Assembly: GCA_037440345.1 (NCBI GenBank) | Contig: JBBIUJ010000069.1 | Coordinates: 1 to 16,125 of the forward strand | Length of the DNA stretch: 16,125 bases | Origin: CAINVV01 sp037440345 | GTDB lineage: Bacteria > Bacteroidota > Bacteroidia > Bacteroidales > Prolixibacteraceae | Reading direction: 5' to 3' | Shown: positions 1-6,487 of the stretch, piece after piece | Layout: each line of letters begins with the position of its first letter | How positions within the stretch are numbered: position 1 is the first letter of the stretch | Translations under genes and position numbers: made by a program | The notes under the pieces: generated by a model | Database searches by the model: none | Told to the model about the DNA's origin: nothing | Seen by the model: the letters and a program-made list of their open reading frames with translations, nothing else

Positions 1-831
1 AAAGAGAACGGAGACCAACACCCCGAATATTACATAGATGGCTATGATAGAGAGCCCATATACCATGGCTTGTACTTTCCCCTTGGATCCGCTTTTCATG
101 AAATAGGATACAGTCATGGGGATCATCGGGAAGACGCATGGGGTGAGGATGGCGAGCAATCCCCAGACAAACGCTTGCAGGAAGAACCACAATAGCGTCC
201 GGTCCTTGCCGGTAAAATCATCGTTAGAGGCTGTGGGTTTAATTTCCGCCTTGGCCTTCGCAATGGTAGCAGGTTCTTTTACCGGTATAAGAGCTGCAGA
301 ATCTTTTGTTACAACTGCAGGAACTGTTGCAATTTTTTTTGTGGTATCCTTTGGCGCAAGGGCTGCCGTTTTTACACCCTCCAATTTGAAGGAGTAATTC
401 ACCTCCGTTGGCGGCAGGCAGTTTTGGTTGTTGCAGCACATGTACTCCAGAAAACCCTTTACCTCGACGGGTTTATCCGAAATCACCTTCACCTTTTGGG
501 TAAACTCAACACTATTGGTGAAGTACTTTACCACCATGTTGAAATTGGGGTCGTTCTCCTCCAATGGTTTGGGTTCATGAACCTTCCCAACCAGGGTGAA
601 GCCGGCAGGATTGTCAAATTTGAATGAAGTTGGAATAGGTCCCCCGGACGGAACAAACTGGGAATAAACATGCCACCCTTCGTCCATCTTGGCCATAAAC
701 CGCAACTCATATTCACCGTCACCGGTTTTTTTAGATTCAAAACTCCACTTTACAGGCTCAAGGATCTGAGCGGAAACCATCTGAAAAGCGATAAGCAGAA
801 GAGCGAAGAGGACGATTCGTTTTGCAATCAT
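1..831 (-). CDS. dsbD: DsbD-type thiol:disulfide interchange protein, N-terminal part (cut by window start)
   Basis: The reading frame is open from the ATG at 831 to the window edge (277 codons), so the C-terminal half is missing. Residues 1-22 form a signal peptide ending in SAQ. Residues 25-150 resemble the periplasmic DsbD N-terminal (alpha) domain, with a CCNNQNCLPP motif (C132, C133, C138) like the cysteine motif of DsbD homologues. Residues 151-208 are a Lys/Ala/Thr/Pro-rich linker. From about residue 212 the membrane domain starts, with the hallmark LAILTPCVFPMIPMT (C232). The family carries electrons from cytoplasmic thioredoxin across the inner membrane to periplasmic disulfide reductases or cytochrome c maturation; a C-terminal thioredoxin domain is expected outside the window. 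It lies downstream of the sulfatase on the same strand, separated by 164 bases, and probably has its own promoter. The family is sure, the exact partner is not. Confidence 0.93.
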   Translation of the reverse strand, partial: MIAKRIVLFALLLIAFQMVSAQILEPVKWSFESKKTGDGEYELRFMAKMDEGWHVYSQFVPSGGPIPTSFKFDNPAGFTLVGKVHEPKPLEENDPNFNMVVKYFTNSVEFTQKVKVISDKPVEVKGFLEYMCCNNQNCLPPTEVNYSFKLEGVKTAALAPKDTTKKIATVPAVVTKDSAALIPVKEPATIAKAKAEIKPTASNDDFTGKDRTLLWFFLQAFVWGLLAILTPCVFPMIPMTVSYFMKSGSKGKVQAMVYGLSIIAIYVIFGVLVSVLF

Positions 832-864
832 ATCAATAGATTGTATTTGTTGCTAATTACCATT

Positions 865-902
865 AAAGGAGAAAGGAGAGGATAACCAAACATTCTCCCT
901 TT
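865..902 (-). other. Imperfect stem-loop before dsbD
   Basis: AAAGGAGAA at 865-873 can pair with TTCTCCCTTT at 893-902, leaving one unpaired base and a loop of about 19 bases. Read on the minus strand it lies between the sulfatase stop and the dsbD start. It could weakly terminate sulfatase transcripts or lie at the very 5' end of the dsbD message. The tail after it is not U-rich, so an intrinsic terminator is not well supported. Confidence 0.3.
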
Positions 903-911
903 TTGACAGGC

Positions 912-939
912 CAAATATACGCCCAAATTTTCAAATCAA
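912..939 (-). promoter_or_regulatory. Possible Bacteroidota-type promoter for dsbD
   Basis: Read on the minus strand, 919 to 912 is TATATTTG, a perfect match to the Bacteroidota -7 consensus TAnnTTTG. A TTG at 939-937 lies 17 bases upstream, somewhat closer than the usual 19-21. Transcription would start near 905, about 75 bases before the dsbD ATG at 831. The -7 match is good and the -33 match weak. Confidence 0.4.
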
Positions 940-995
940 TCATCAGGATAAACAGCAAAACTTTTCACCGCAATGAGATTTTCCGCACAGATGCG

Positions 996-2474
996 CTATT
1001 GAATAATCCTCCTTGGACCGAAAGGAAATACTTCCGAGGGAATTCTGGCCTCTTTCATAATTTTCGAAAGTTCGTCCACTATTTCAGGGCGCTCAGTAGC
1101 GACATTGGTCTTCTCTCCCAAATCAACAGATAAATCATATAATTCGGTGGTTGTCTTGGCGGCATCAAAAACCTGATACCGGACCAGCTTCCAGTTTCCT
1201 TTTCGAACTGCCTGACGCCCTCCAAGTTCATGAAACTCCCAGTACATATATTCATGTTGCTGCTGGTTCTCTTGGGCCAGCAAGGTAGGCAGGAAAGAGA
1301 TCCCATCAATGTTTGGAGGAGTTTTGGCGCCTGTTATAGCTGCAAGGGTCGGCATTACATCCCAAAATGCCGAGATATGTTCCGATTTTGAACCGGCCCT
1401 GACCCGGCCAGGCCATCTCACAATCATGGGTTCCCGGATACCCCCTTCGTACAAATCGCGCTTGTAGCCACGAAGTGGGCCATTGCTGTCAAAATAGTCA
1501 GGATCGGCGCCTCCTTCTACATGAGGCCCGTTGTCGGAACTGAAAATTACGATGGTATTTTTGTCCAGTCCAAGCTCTTTCAATTTGTTTAACAGCTCGC
1601 CTACTTGTTTATCGAGCAAAGTCACCATGGCCGCGAATGCCGCATGTACTTCAGGTTGCGATCCGTAAGGCCCTTCCCTGAACCCTTTTTGACCCGGATC
1701 AACACCTTTGTAACTTTTTTCCGGCAGAAATTTACCCCTAAATTCTTTCAGGTTTTTCTCGGGAGTAATCAGTTCCGCGTGTGGGATGGTGGAGGCATAA
1801 TATAGAAAGAAGGGGTGATCCTTGTTGTTCTCTATAAATTGCAGGGCATGGTTGTGGATCAGTTCGGGTGCATACTCCTCAAACTTATCCCCGCTATTTC
1901 CTGCCAGCACTATCTTGGTTTGGTTTTCCCATAAATGACCTGGAAAATAGTTGTGTGCCAGAGACTGGCTATTAAAGCCGTAAAACTGATCAAATCCCTG
2001 GCTATTCGGGTCGCCCTCTGTGCCAACGAAACCCAATCCCCATTTTCCAAAACAACCGGTGGCATAGCCTACGGACTTTAACATTTCAGCTACCGTGATA
2101 TTGGCAGCGGGCATTGGCCATTCTCCCTCAGGTTTCCACCCCTTGTTACCACGAATCGCCGTATGGCCAGTGGTCAATCCCGTCATCAAAGAGCATCTTG
2201 ATGGGGCACAGACGGTACATCCCGCGTAGTGCTGCGTAAACAACATACCATCCCTTGCCATCCTGTCCAGGTTTGGCGTTTGAAACCGCTTTTGGCCGTA
2301 ACAGCTAAGATCACCGTAGCCCAAATCATCAGCAAGAATGTAGACAATATTGGGCTTCTGTGCAACTGCATTTGCATCTTTATGCCCTGTCTGGGCCTTT
2401 AATGACGGGGCAACAACCGAGGCTGCCATCAAAGCCGGGATAAAAAATGAATGTTTAGTGGTCATGGGAATCAT
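996..2474 (-). CDS. Secreted sulfatase, arylsulfatase type (family S1, Cys-type)
   Basis: The protein has 492 residues from the ATG at 2474; a second ATG at 2465 gives 489 and is equally likely. A longer in-frame extension to 2567 is rejected because a signal peptide starts here (MTTKHSFFIPALMAASVV..KAQ). Counting from 2465, DD at 46-47 in YILADDLGYGD are metal ligands, and C86 in CAPSR followed by CSLMTG is the cysteine that a maturase converts to formylglycine. Further hallmarks are SSDNGPH and LYEGGIREPMIVRWPG. The family hydrolyses sulfate esters, here in the periplasm or outside the cell, and in Bacteroidota usually acts on sulfated glycans. Substrate cannot be told. No SusC/D pair, glycoside hydrolase or formylglycine-generating enzyme is adjacent. 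The end is complete (PFGPRRIIQ, TAG at 998-996). Confidence 0.93.
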   Translation of the reverse strand: MIPMTTKHSFFIPALMAASVVAPSLKAQTGHKDANAVAQKPNIVYILADDLGYGDLSCYGQKRFQTPNLDRMARDGMLFTQHYAGCTVCAPSRCSLMTGLTTGHTAIRGNKGWKPEGEWPMPAANITVAEMLKSVGYATGCFGKWGLGFVGTEGDPNSQGFDQFYGFNSQSLAHNYFPGHLWENQTKIVLAGNSGDKFEEYAPELIHNHALQFIENNKDHPFFLYYASTIPHAELITPEKNLKEFRGKFLPEKSYKGVDPGQKGFREGPYGSQPEVHAAFAAMVTLLDKQVGELLNKLKELGLDKNTIVIFSSDNGPHVEGGADPDYFDSNGPLRGYKRDLYEGGIREPMIVRWPGRVRAGSKSEHISAFWDVMPTLAAITGAKTPPNIDGISFLPTLLAQENQQQHEYMYWEFHELGGRQAVRKGNWKLVRYQVFDAAKTTTELYDLSVDLGEKTNVATERPEIVDELSKIMKEARIPSEVFPFGPRRIIQ

Positions 2475-2560
2475 GATAAAATTGCGTTTAAAAATTGTAA
2501 TAAGTAGTTGGAACAAAACATTGTCTTCGAAACGGTTTAAATTTACTAACAGAATTGTTG

Positions 2561-2738
2561 AACCCACTTTGGGGTTCCTGAACCTAGTCTGTCATTTTCC
2601 CCCGGTTTCACGGGGGTTATTTATATTCAAGTCCTTCAGACTTTTTTCTTCAAAAACCCTGAAAAGGGTTAAATGTCCATAACCCCCGGTGCAACCGGGG
2701 GAAAATAGAACAAATGCAACGACAACCCCGAAAGGGTT
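2561..2738. repeat. Alternating REP-like palindrome array (A-B-A-B-A)
   Basis: Five short palindromes alternate. Type A, AACCC-N-GGGTT: 2561-2576 (AACCCACTTTGGGGTT), 2655-2670 (AACCCTGAAAAGGGTT), 2724-2738 (AACCCCGAAAGGGTT). Type B, five C then five G with a GGTT-containing loop: 2599-2616 and 2683-2701. The two B units are inverted copies: the stretch around 2594-2620 resembles the reverse complement of 2679-2706, including the flanking ATTTTC and TTAT bases. This is the look of the non-coding REP/BIME-like repeats spread by RAYT (REP-associated tyrosine) transposases, and units of this kind are common in Bacteroidota intergenic DNA. No transposase is in the window. As RNA the two B arms could form one long hairpin. 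Confidence 0.7.
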
Positions 2739-3063
2739 GAACAGTTTATGGCATTTGACCAAACTATACACAGCCTCTTACTTTATATCTTCTTCATTAT
2801 GAACCCACACAACTCTTCTAAGATAATGGTGTGGTGCCCTGATGTTGATCTGAACATGAATCTGAAGTCTCCATTTTGGGGCGATTTAGAGGGGGCAAAA
2901 AGGGGAAACAGAAAATTCAAATGGTTCATTATTTCTTTTCAATTACTTAAAAATATACAAAATCACTGGAAATGTCATACAGAACTAACAAACTGCTTAG
3001 AATGCCTAAAAATAATCATGGCAACCATTGCTTAACTTTACAAATTAACCAAAAGTTCTTTCC
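2739..3063. other. AT-rich intergenic stretch with no convincing gene
   Basis: An ATG-started frame of 95 codons (2748-3035) runs here, but it has no recognisable domain and no ribosome site. It reads straight through a GC-rich repeat-like patch at 2865-2896, so it is not called. Nothing protein-like was noticed on the reverse strand. Apart from that patch I see only AT-rich spacer between the sulfatase and the Moco operon leader. Confidence 0.5.
2865..2896. repeat. Degenerate GC-rich intergenic repeat
   Basis: AAGTCTCCATTTTGGGGCG followed by ATTTAGAGGGGGC stands out from its AT-rich surroundings. It looks like a decayed copy of the 'AAGTCCCC..AGGGG(A)TTTAGGGG' intergenic repeat that I associate with Bacteroidota genomes. 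The identification rests on memory of the motif and only one copy is present here. Confidence 0.4.
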
Positions 3064-3093
3064 TTTGACAAAAATTTCTCCGAGTTATCTTTT
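3064..3093 (+). promoter_or_regulatory. Possible promoter before the Moco operon (conflicts with the full leader RNA)
   Basis: TTTG at 3064-3067 is followed after 18 bases by TATCTTTT (3086-3093), a 7-of-8 match to TAnnTTTG. If used, transcription would start near 3100, and the 5' strand of the outer helices proposed for the leader RNA (3086-3099) would not be transcribed. Either this promoter or that pairing is right, not both. Confidence 0.3.
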
Positions 3094-3188
3094 CTAAATG
3101 TTATAGGCACAGGAAATGGTAACCGATGGGTCTCTTTGGAAACGAAGATGCCTCCCGAAGGACAATTCCTTAATTTGGAAAGGAGATA
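3086..3188 (+). promoter_or_regulatory. Structured leader RNA, Moco-riboswitch-like
   Basis: By eye the segment folds into a closed multi-branch structure: 3086-3093 with 3181-3188 (two G-U pairs), 3094-3099 with 3173-3178, 3100-3103 with 3120-3123, 3129-3138 with 3143-3152 (one mismatch, capped by a GAAA tetraloop at 3139-3142), and 3158-3162 with 3167-3171. Two sequence blocks, GCCTCCCG (3150-3157, right after the tetraloop hairpin) and TGGAAAGG (3176-3183), are the same in order and content as blocks I recall from the Moco riboswitch before E. coli moaA. The element ends about 84 bases before the first gene of a Moco operon, as expected for a cofactor-sensing leader. The spacing between the blocks differs because of the extra small hairpin at 3158-3171, so it could be a divergent Moco/tungsten-cofactor aptamer or a separate RNA class. 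No clear terminator follows, so control would more likely be at translation. Confidence 0.55.
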
Positions 3189-3272
3189 CAGTTCATTCTG
3201 ACATTGAATGCTTCACTGCGGTGTATGCTGTGTCTGTGTTACTTCGGGAACCGGGAGAGTAATATTGTAAGT

Positions 3273-4514
3273 ATGGAATATTTGCTTTTGGTATCCCTTT
3301 TTGTGATCGCATTTCTCTATTCATCCGTCGGACATGGCGGAGGAACCGGTTACCTCGCTCTTTTGGCGCTGTTTGGAGTCGCTCCCCTTTTCATGAAATC
3401 CACCGCCCTGACACTCAACGTCTTTGTCTCGGCGATCGCGTTTTTCGCCTATTACAAAGCGGGCTATTTCAGGTGGAAACTTATTCTTCCCTTCCTGGTG
3501 ACATCCATTCCCTTCTCCTATTTTGGGGCATTGGTCCCGGTAAGTTCCTCCGTTTACAAAATAATACTCGGCATTTTTCTCCTCCTGGCCACTGCGAGAA
3601 TGGTACTGAATCCCAAGGCATTTTCAGAAGAATCAAAGACAGTTCCATTTATTTTGGCCATCACAATTGGGGCCATCCTCGGATTCTTTTCAGGAATGAT
3701 CGGCATTGGGGGCGGGATCATCCTCAGTCCGCTCCTGATTCAAATGCATTGGGCAAATGTCAAAGAATCGGCAACCGCCTCTGCCCTCTTCATCTTTTTA
3801 AACTCCCTGTCGGGACTTTTCGCCCTGGTTAACAAAGGATTTTCCATGGAGCCACGTATCATTGCCTGGATTGCGGTTGGAATCGTTGGGGGTATTGCCG
3901 GATCTTATATCGGCAGCTCCAGGTTAAAACCCAGGCAACTGAAATACCTTCTTGCTTCTGTTTTATTCCTGGCAATTGAGATCGCTCCGCGACTTCTGAT
4001 CATCGCCGGTACCGGAAGAAATACCGGAAAGACGACCCTTGCCTGTCAGATTATCGGGAAATTCTCTGCCAATCATTCCATTGTAGCCGTTAAAATCACA
4101 CCGCATTTTCACGCAGATCGTGGTAACGGCGTTGTAATCATAGACAAACCAAGTATTTACATAGCAGAGGAATTGAATCCTGCCACCGGAAAAGACAGCT
4201 CGCTAATGCTGAAAGCCGGCGCAGTTCAATCCTGGTTTGTCATGACAACTGACGAGTACCTGCCGGAAGCATTTAGTGAAATACTTACCAGGATACCTGC
4301 AAACAGCATGGTGGTCTGCGAATCAGGCGGATTGCGCCACCTGATCCGTCCCGGACTATTTCTCATGATGCAGCTTCCCGGTAACGGGGCTTTAAAACCG
4401 GATAGTGCAAAACTATTGTCGCTTGCCGATCGCGTCGTTAACTTTGATGGACACGAAATAGATTTTGACATTCATTTGATTGAAATATCAGACAAACAAT
4501 GGAAATTAAAATAG
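3273..4514 (+). CDS. TSUP (TauE/SafE) permease fused to a MobB-like P-loop domain
   Basis: The ATG at 3273 (MEYLLLVSLFVIAFLYSSVGHGGG) gives 413 residues; an upstream in-frame ATG at 3204 would add 23 residues with no transporter character. Residues 1-235 are a full TSUP/DUF81 permease: repeated glycine-rich half motifs SVGHGGGTGYLALL (about 18-31) and GMIGIGGGIILSPLL (about 141-155), about eight hydrophobic segments, and the terminal LKPRQLKYLLASVLFLA. It runs in frame into a MobB-like P-loop domain (about 241-413): LLIIAGTGRNTGKTTLAC (P-loop 246-254, spaced GxxxxxGKT as in dethiobiotin synthetase), GKDSSLMLKAGA (306-317, close to the MobB GKDS..R..AGA motif), and CESGGLR (349-355). TSUP proteins move sulfite, organosulfonates or related anions; MobB binds GTP and assists MGD cofactor synthesis. 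The role of the fusion is unknown. It is the first gene of the Moco operon, 7 bases before moeA. Confidence 0.85.
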   Translation: MEYLLLVSLFVIAFLYSSVGHGGGTGYLALLALFGVAPLFMKSTALTLNVFVSAIAFFAYYKAGYFRWKLILPFLVTSIPFSYFGALVPVSSSVYKIILGIFLLLATARMVLNPKAFSEESKTVPFILAITIGAILGFFSGMIGIGGGIILSPLLIQMHWANVKESATASALFIFLNSLSGLFALVNKGFSMEPRIIAWIAVGIVGGIAGSYIGSSRLKPRQLKYLLASVLFLAIEIAPRLLIIAGTGRNTGKTTLACQIIGKFSANHSIVAVKITPHFHADRGNGVVIIDKPSIYIAEELNPATGKDSSLMLKAGAVQSWFVMTTDEYLPEAFSEILTRIPANSMVVCESGGLRHLIRPGLFLMMQLPGNGALKPDSAKLLSLADRVVNFDGHEIDFDIHLIEISDKQWKLK

Positions 4515-4521
4515 TAAAAGG

Positions 4522-5697
4522 ATGATACCGTTCGAAGAGGCATTAGCGATTTTAAAGACCTATTCAATCAGGCAAGGTACCGAGTATGTCGATTTGTACC
4601 ATGCCCTGGACAGAATACTTGCAGAAGATATCCATTCGGATGTTTCCATGCCCCCCTTCAACAAATCGGCCATGGACGGTTTTGCCTGCAGAAGGTCAGA
4701 CCTTAAAAATCACCTGGTGGTCGTTGAGGAGATTCCAGCCGGAACAACCCCCACAAAATCCATCGGCGAAAACCAGTGCGCACGCATCATGACCGGTGCG
4801 ATGGTTCCCGAGGGCGCCGACTTTGTCGTAATGAAAGAGCATGCCGAAAAGTTGGATACAAACCACATCAGATGTACCCACGAAACATCGCAAACCAATA
4901 TTTGTCTGCTCGGAGAAGATGTAAAAGCCGGCGAACTGGTTATAAAGAGCGGTACAAAGATATTGCCCTCGCACATTGCAATCCTTGCTTCTGTAGGTTA
5001 TTGGCTTCCCCTGGTCTTCCGGACGCCTTCAGTCGCCATCATCTCAACCGGTAATGAACTTGTCGAGCCCGTCATAAAGCCTGGAAGTTCGAAAATCAGG
5101 AACAGCAACAGTTACCAAATGCATGCACAGATAAGACAAATGGGAATATTACCTGAATATCTTGGTATCATTCGGGACGACCAGGAATCTTTGGAGGAAA
5201 TCCTTGCCATGGCGCTTCAAAAATATGATGTAACCTTGATATCCGGCGGTGTTTCTGTTGGGGATTTCGACTTTGTTCCGGGAATATTGAATAAACTCGG
5301 AGTGAACGTTCCGTTTCACGGTATGAATGTAAAACCCGGCAAACACCTGCTTTTCGGCGAAAAAGAGAACCATTTTATTTTTGGCATGCCTGGTAATCCG
5401 GTCTCATCATTCGTTCAACTGGAGGTGATGGTAAAACCATTTCTGGCAGGGTTAATGGGAAATGCGGAAGAGAACGCTTTCTGGTATTTGCCACTCGAAG
5501 AGGAGTTTAACCGTACCAAAGGGGATCAGTTGATTTTCATCCCGGCTCTCCCAACCGGTAAGGGAACGGTGATGCCCGTCGAATACCATGGTTCAGCGCA
5601 TATCCATGCCTACATACATGCAAAATTGATCATGGAAATCCCTCTGGGCGTAACAAAACTTAAGAAAGGAGATCAAGTCCGTGTTAGACCGTTATAA
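4522..5697 (+). CDS. moeA: Molybdopterin molybdenumtransferase MoeA
   Basis: At 391 residues it has the usual MoeA length. It inserts molybdate (or tungstate) into adenylylated molybdopterin in the cytoplasm, releasing AMP. Family marks are SMPPFNKSAMDGFA (42-55), RIMTGAMVPEGADFVV, ISTGNEL, SGGVSVGDFDFVP (MoCF/MPT-binding domain), VKPGKHLLFG and GMPGNPVSS, followed by the C-terminal beta domain ending in KKGDQVRVRPL. The ATG at 4522 has an AAAAGG just upstream and follows the fusion gene's stop by 7 bases. Its last 17 bases overlap the start of moaA, which suggests translational coupling. All expected domains are present and nothing is truncated. Confidence 0.96.
   Translation: MIPFEEALAILKTYSIRQGTEYVDLYHALDRILAEDIHSDVSMPPFNKSAMDGFACRRSDLKNHLVVVEEIPAGTTPTKSIGENQCARIMTGAMVPEGADFVVMKEHAEKLDTNHIRCTHETSQTNICLLGEDVKAGELVIKSGTKILPSHIAILASVGYWLPLVFRTPSVAIISTGNELVEPVIKPGSSKIRNSNSYQMHAQIRQMGILPEYLGIIRDDQESLEEILAMALQKYDVTLISGGVSVGDFDFVPGILNKLGVNVPFHGMNVKPGKHLLFGEKENHFIFGMPGNPVSSFVQLEVMVKPFLAGLMGNAEENAFWYLPLEEEFNRTKGDQLIFIPALPTGKGTVMPVEYHGSAHIHAYIHAKLIMEIPLGVTKLKKGDQVRVRPL
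5665..5671 (+). promoter_or_regulatory. Shine-Dalgarno site supporting the GTG start of moaA
   Basis: AAAGGAG lies inside the 3' end of moeA, nine bases before GTG at 5681. Strong sites of this kind are rare elsewhere in the window, and this one decides the moaA start. Confidence 0.7.
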
Positions 5698-6481
5698 AAG
5701 AGATATTCATTACCTCAGGATCTCTGTAACAGATCGTTGCAACCTGCGGTGCACCTATTGCATGCCAGAAGATGGTATACAACTCATGAGCCATCAGGAT
5801 ATCCTGACTTTTGATGAAATTACTGATGTTGTGAAGGTTGCCGTGTCGTTGGGTGTCGATAAATTCCGCATCACGGGAGGGGAACCGCTTGTCAGGAAGG
5901 ATATCGTGGCACTGATCGCCCGGATCTCTGCAGTAGATGGGGTGAAAGATCTCTCCATGACCACCAACGGAATATTTTTGGAGGAACTGGCCCGGCCCTT
6001 GAAAGATGCCGGTTTGCAACGCGTTAACATCAGCCTTGACACACTTAACCCTGAAAAGTTTAAAAAAATCACCAGGGGTGGAGATCTCAACAAGGTACTT
6101 CGTGGCATAGAAGCTGCACAAATTGCGGGATTGGATCCCGTAAAAATCAACTGTGTCGTGCTGAAATCTTCGATGGAGGAAGATGCCATGGCCGTGAAGG
6201 AATTTGGCAGAAAGAACAATCTTCATGTAAGGTTTATCCATCAAATGAACCTCGAAACAGGCGAATTTTCGATTGTTGAAGGGGGAAATGGTGGAAACTG
6301 TCACCAGTGCAACAGATTACGACTTACCGCAAATGGCATGGTGATGCCCTGTCTGTTTGACGAACAGCAATTTTCTGTTCGGGCGATGGGCGCCGAAAAG
6401 GCGCTGTTGGCAGCTTTGGACTGCAAACCGTTAAACGGCTGTTTGAATGGCAAAGGAAGTTTTTATAACATAGGAGGATAA
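5681..6481 (+). CDS. moaA: GTP 3',8-cyclase MoaA, short form
   Basis: Radical SAM enzyme that, with MoaC, turns GTP into cyclic pyranopterin monophosphate. The start is a GTG at 5681, supported by AAAGGAG at 5665-5671 nine bases upstream. The first [4Fe-4S] site is C20-x3-C24-x2-C27 in TDRCNLRCTYCMPED, followed by ITGGEPL (SAM binding). The second cluster is C207-x2-C210-x13-C224 in CHQCNRLRLTANGMVMPC. The protein ends in the Gly-Gly tail (FYNIGG) that MoaA needs. At 266 residues it is about 60 shorter than typical MoaA (about 325-340): the segment between VRFIHQM and the second cluster is reduced to about 15 residues. Every catalytic mark is kept, so this looks like a compact natural variant. 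It overlaps moeA by 17 bases and ends 6 bases before moaC. Confidence 0.93.
   Translation: MLDRYKRDIHYLRISVTDRCNLRCTYCMPEDGIQLMSHQDILTFDEITDVVKVAVSLGVDKFRITGGEPLVRKDIVALIARISAVDGVKDLSMTTNGIFLEELARPLKDAGLQRVNISLDTLNPEKFKKITRGGDLNKVLRGIEAAQIAGLDPVKINCVVLKSSMEEDAMAVKEFGRKNNLHVRFIHQMNLETGEFSIVEGGNGGNCHQCNRLRLTANGMVMPCLFDEQQFSVRAMGAEKALLAALDCKPLNGCLNGKGSFYNIGG
6472..6477 (+). promoter_or_regulatory. Shine-Dalgarno site of moaC
   Basis: AGGAGG overlaps the last codons of moaA (encoding the terminal Gly-Gly), ten bases before the moaC ATG at 6488. Confidence 0.7.
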
Positions 6482-6487
6482 TAGAAA

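Noticed and set aside
2475..2567. N-terminal extension of the sulfatase to an ATG at 2567
   Set aside because: It would put 31 residues before an evident signal peptide and reach into the palindrome array.
2350..2682. 110-codon plus-strand frame over the sulfatase start and the palindrome array
   Set aside because: It runs antisense to the sulfatase signal peptide and then through palindromic repeats.
2561..2738. CRISPR-like array
   Set aside because: The repeated units are short palindromes of two types in alternating orientation with unequal spacing, and there are no constant-length spacers or cas genes.
2748..3035. 95-codon plus-strand frame between the sulfatase and the Moco operon
   Set aside because: It reads through a GC-rich repeat-like patch, has no domain, signal or ribosome site, and its composition looks like translated spacer.
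3204..3272. Earlier ATG (3204) for the TSUP-MobB gene
   Set aside because: The extra 23 residues (cysteine-rich, not membrane-like) lie in the leader just after the structured RNA; the family start matches the ATG at 3273.
5684..6304. 206-codon minus-strand frame opposite moaA
   Set aside because: It is entirely antisense to a gene with clear radical SAM and Fe-S motifs; its translation shows no family features.
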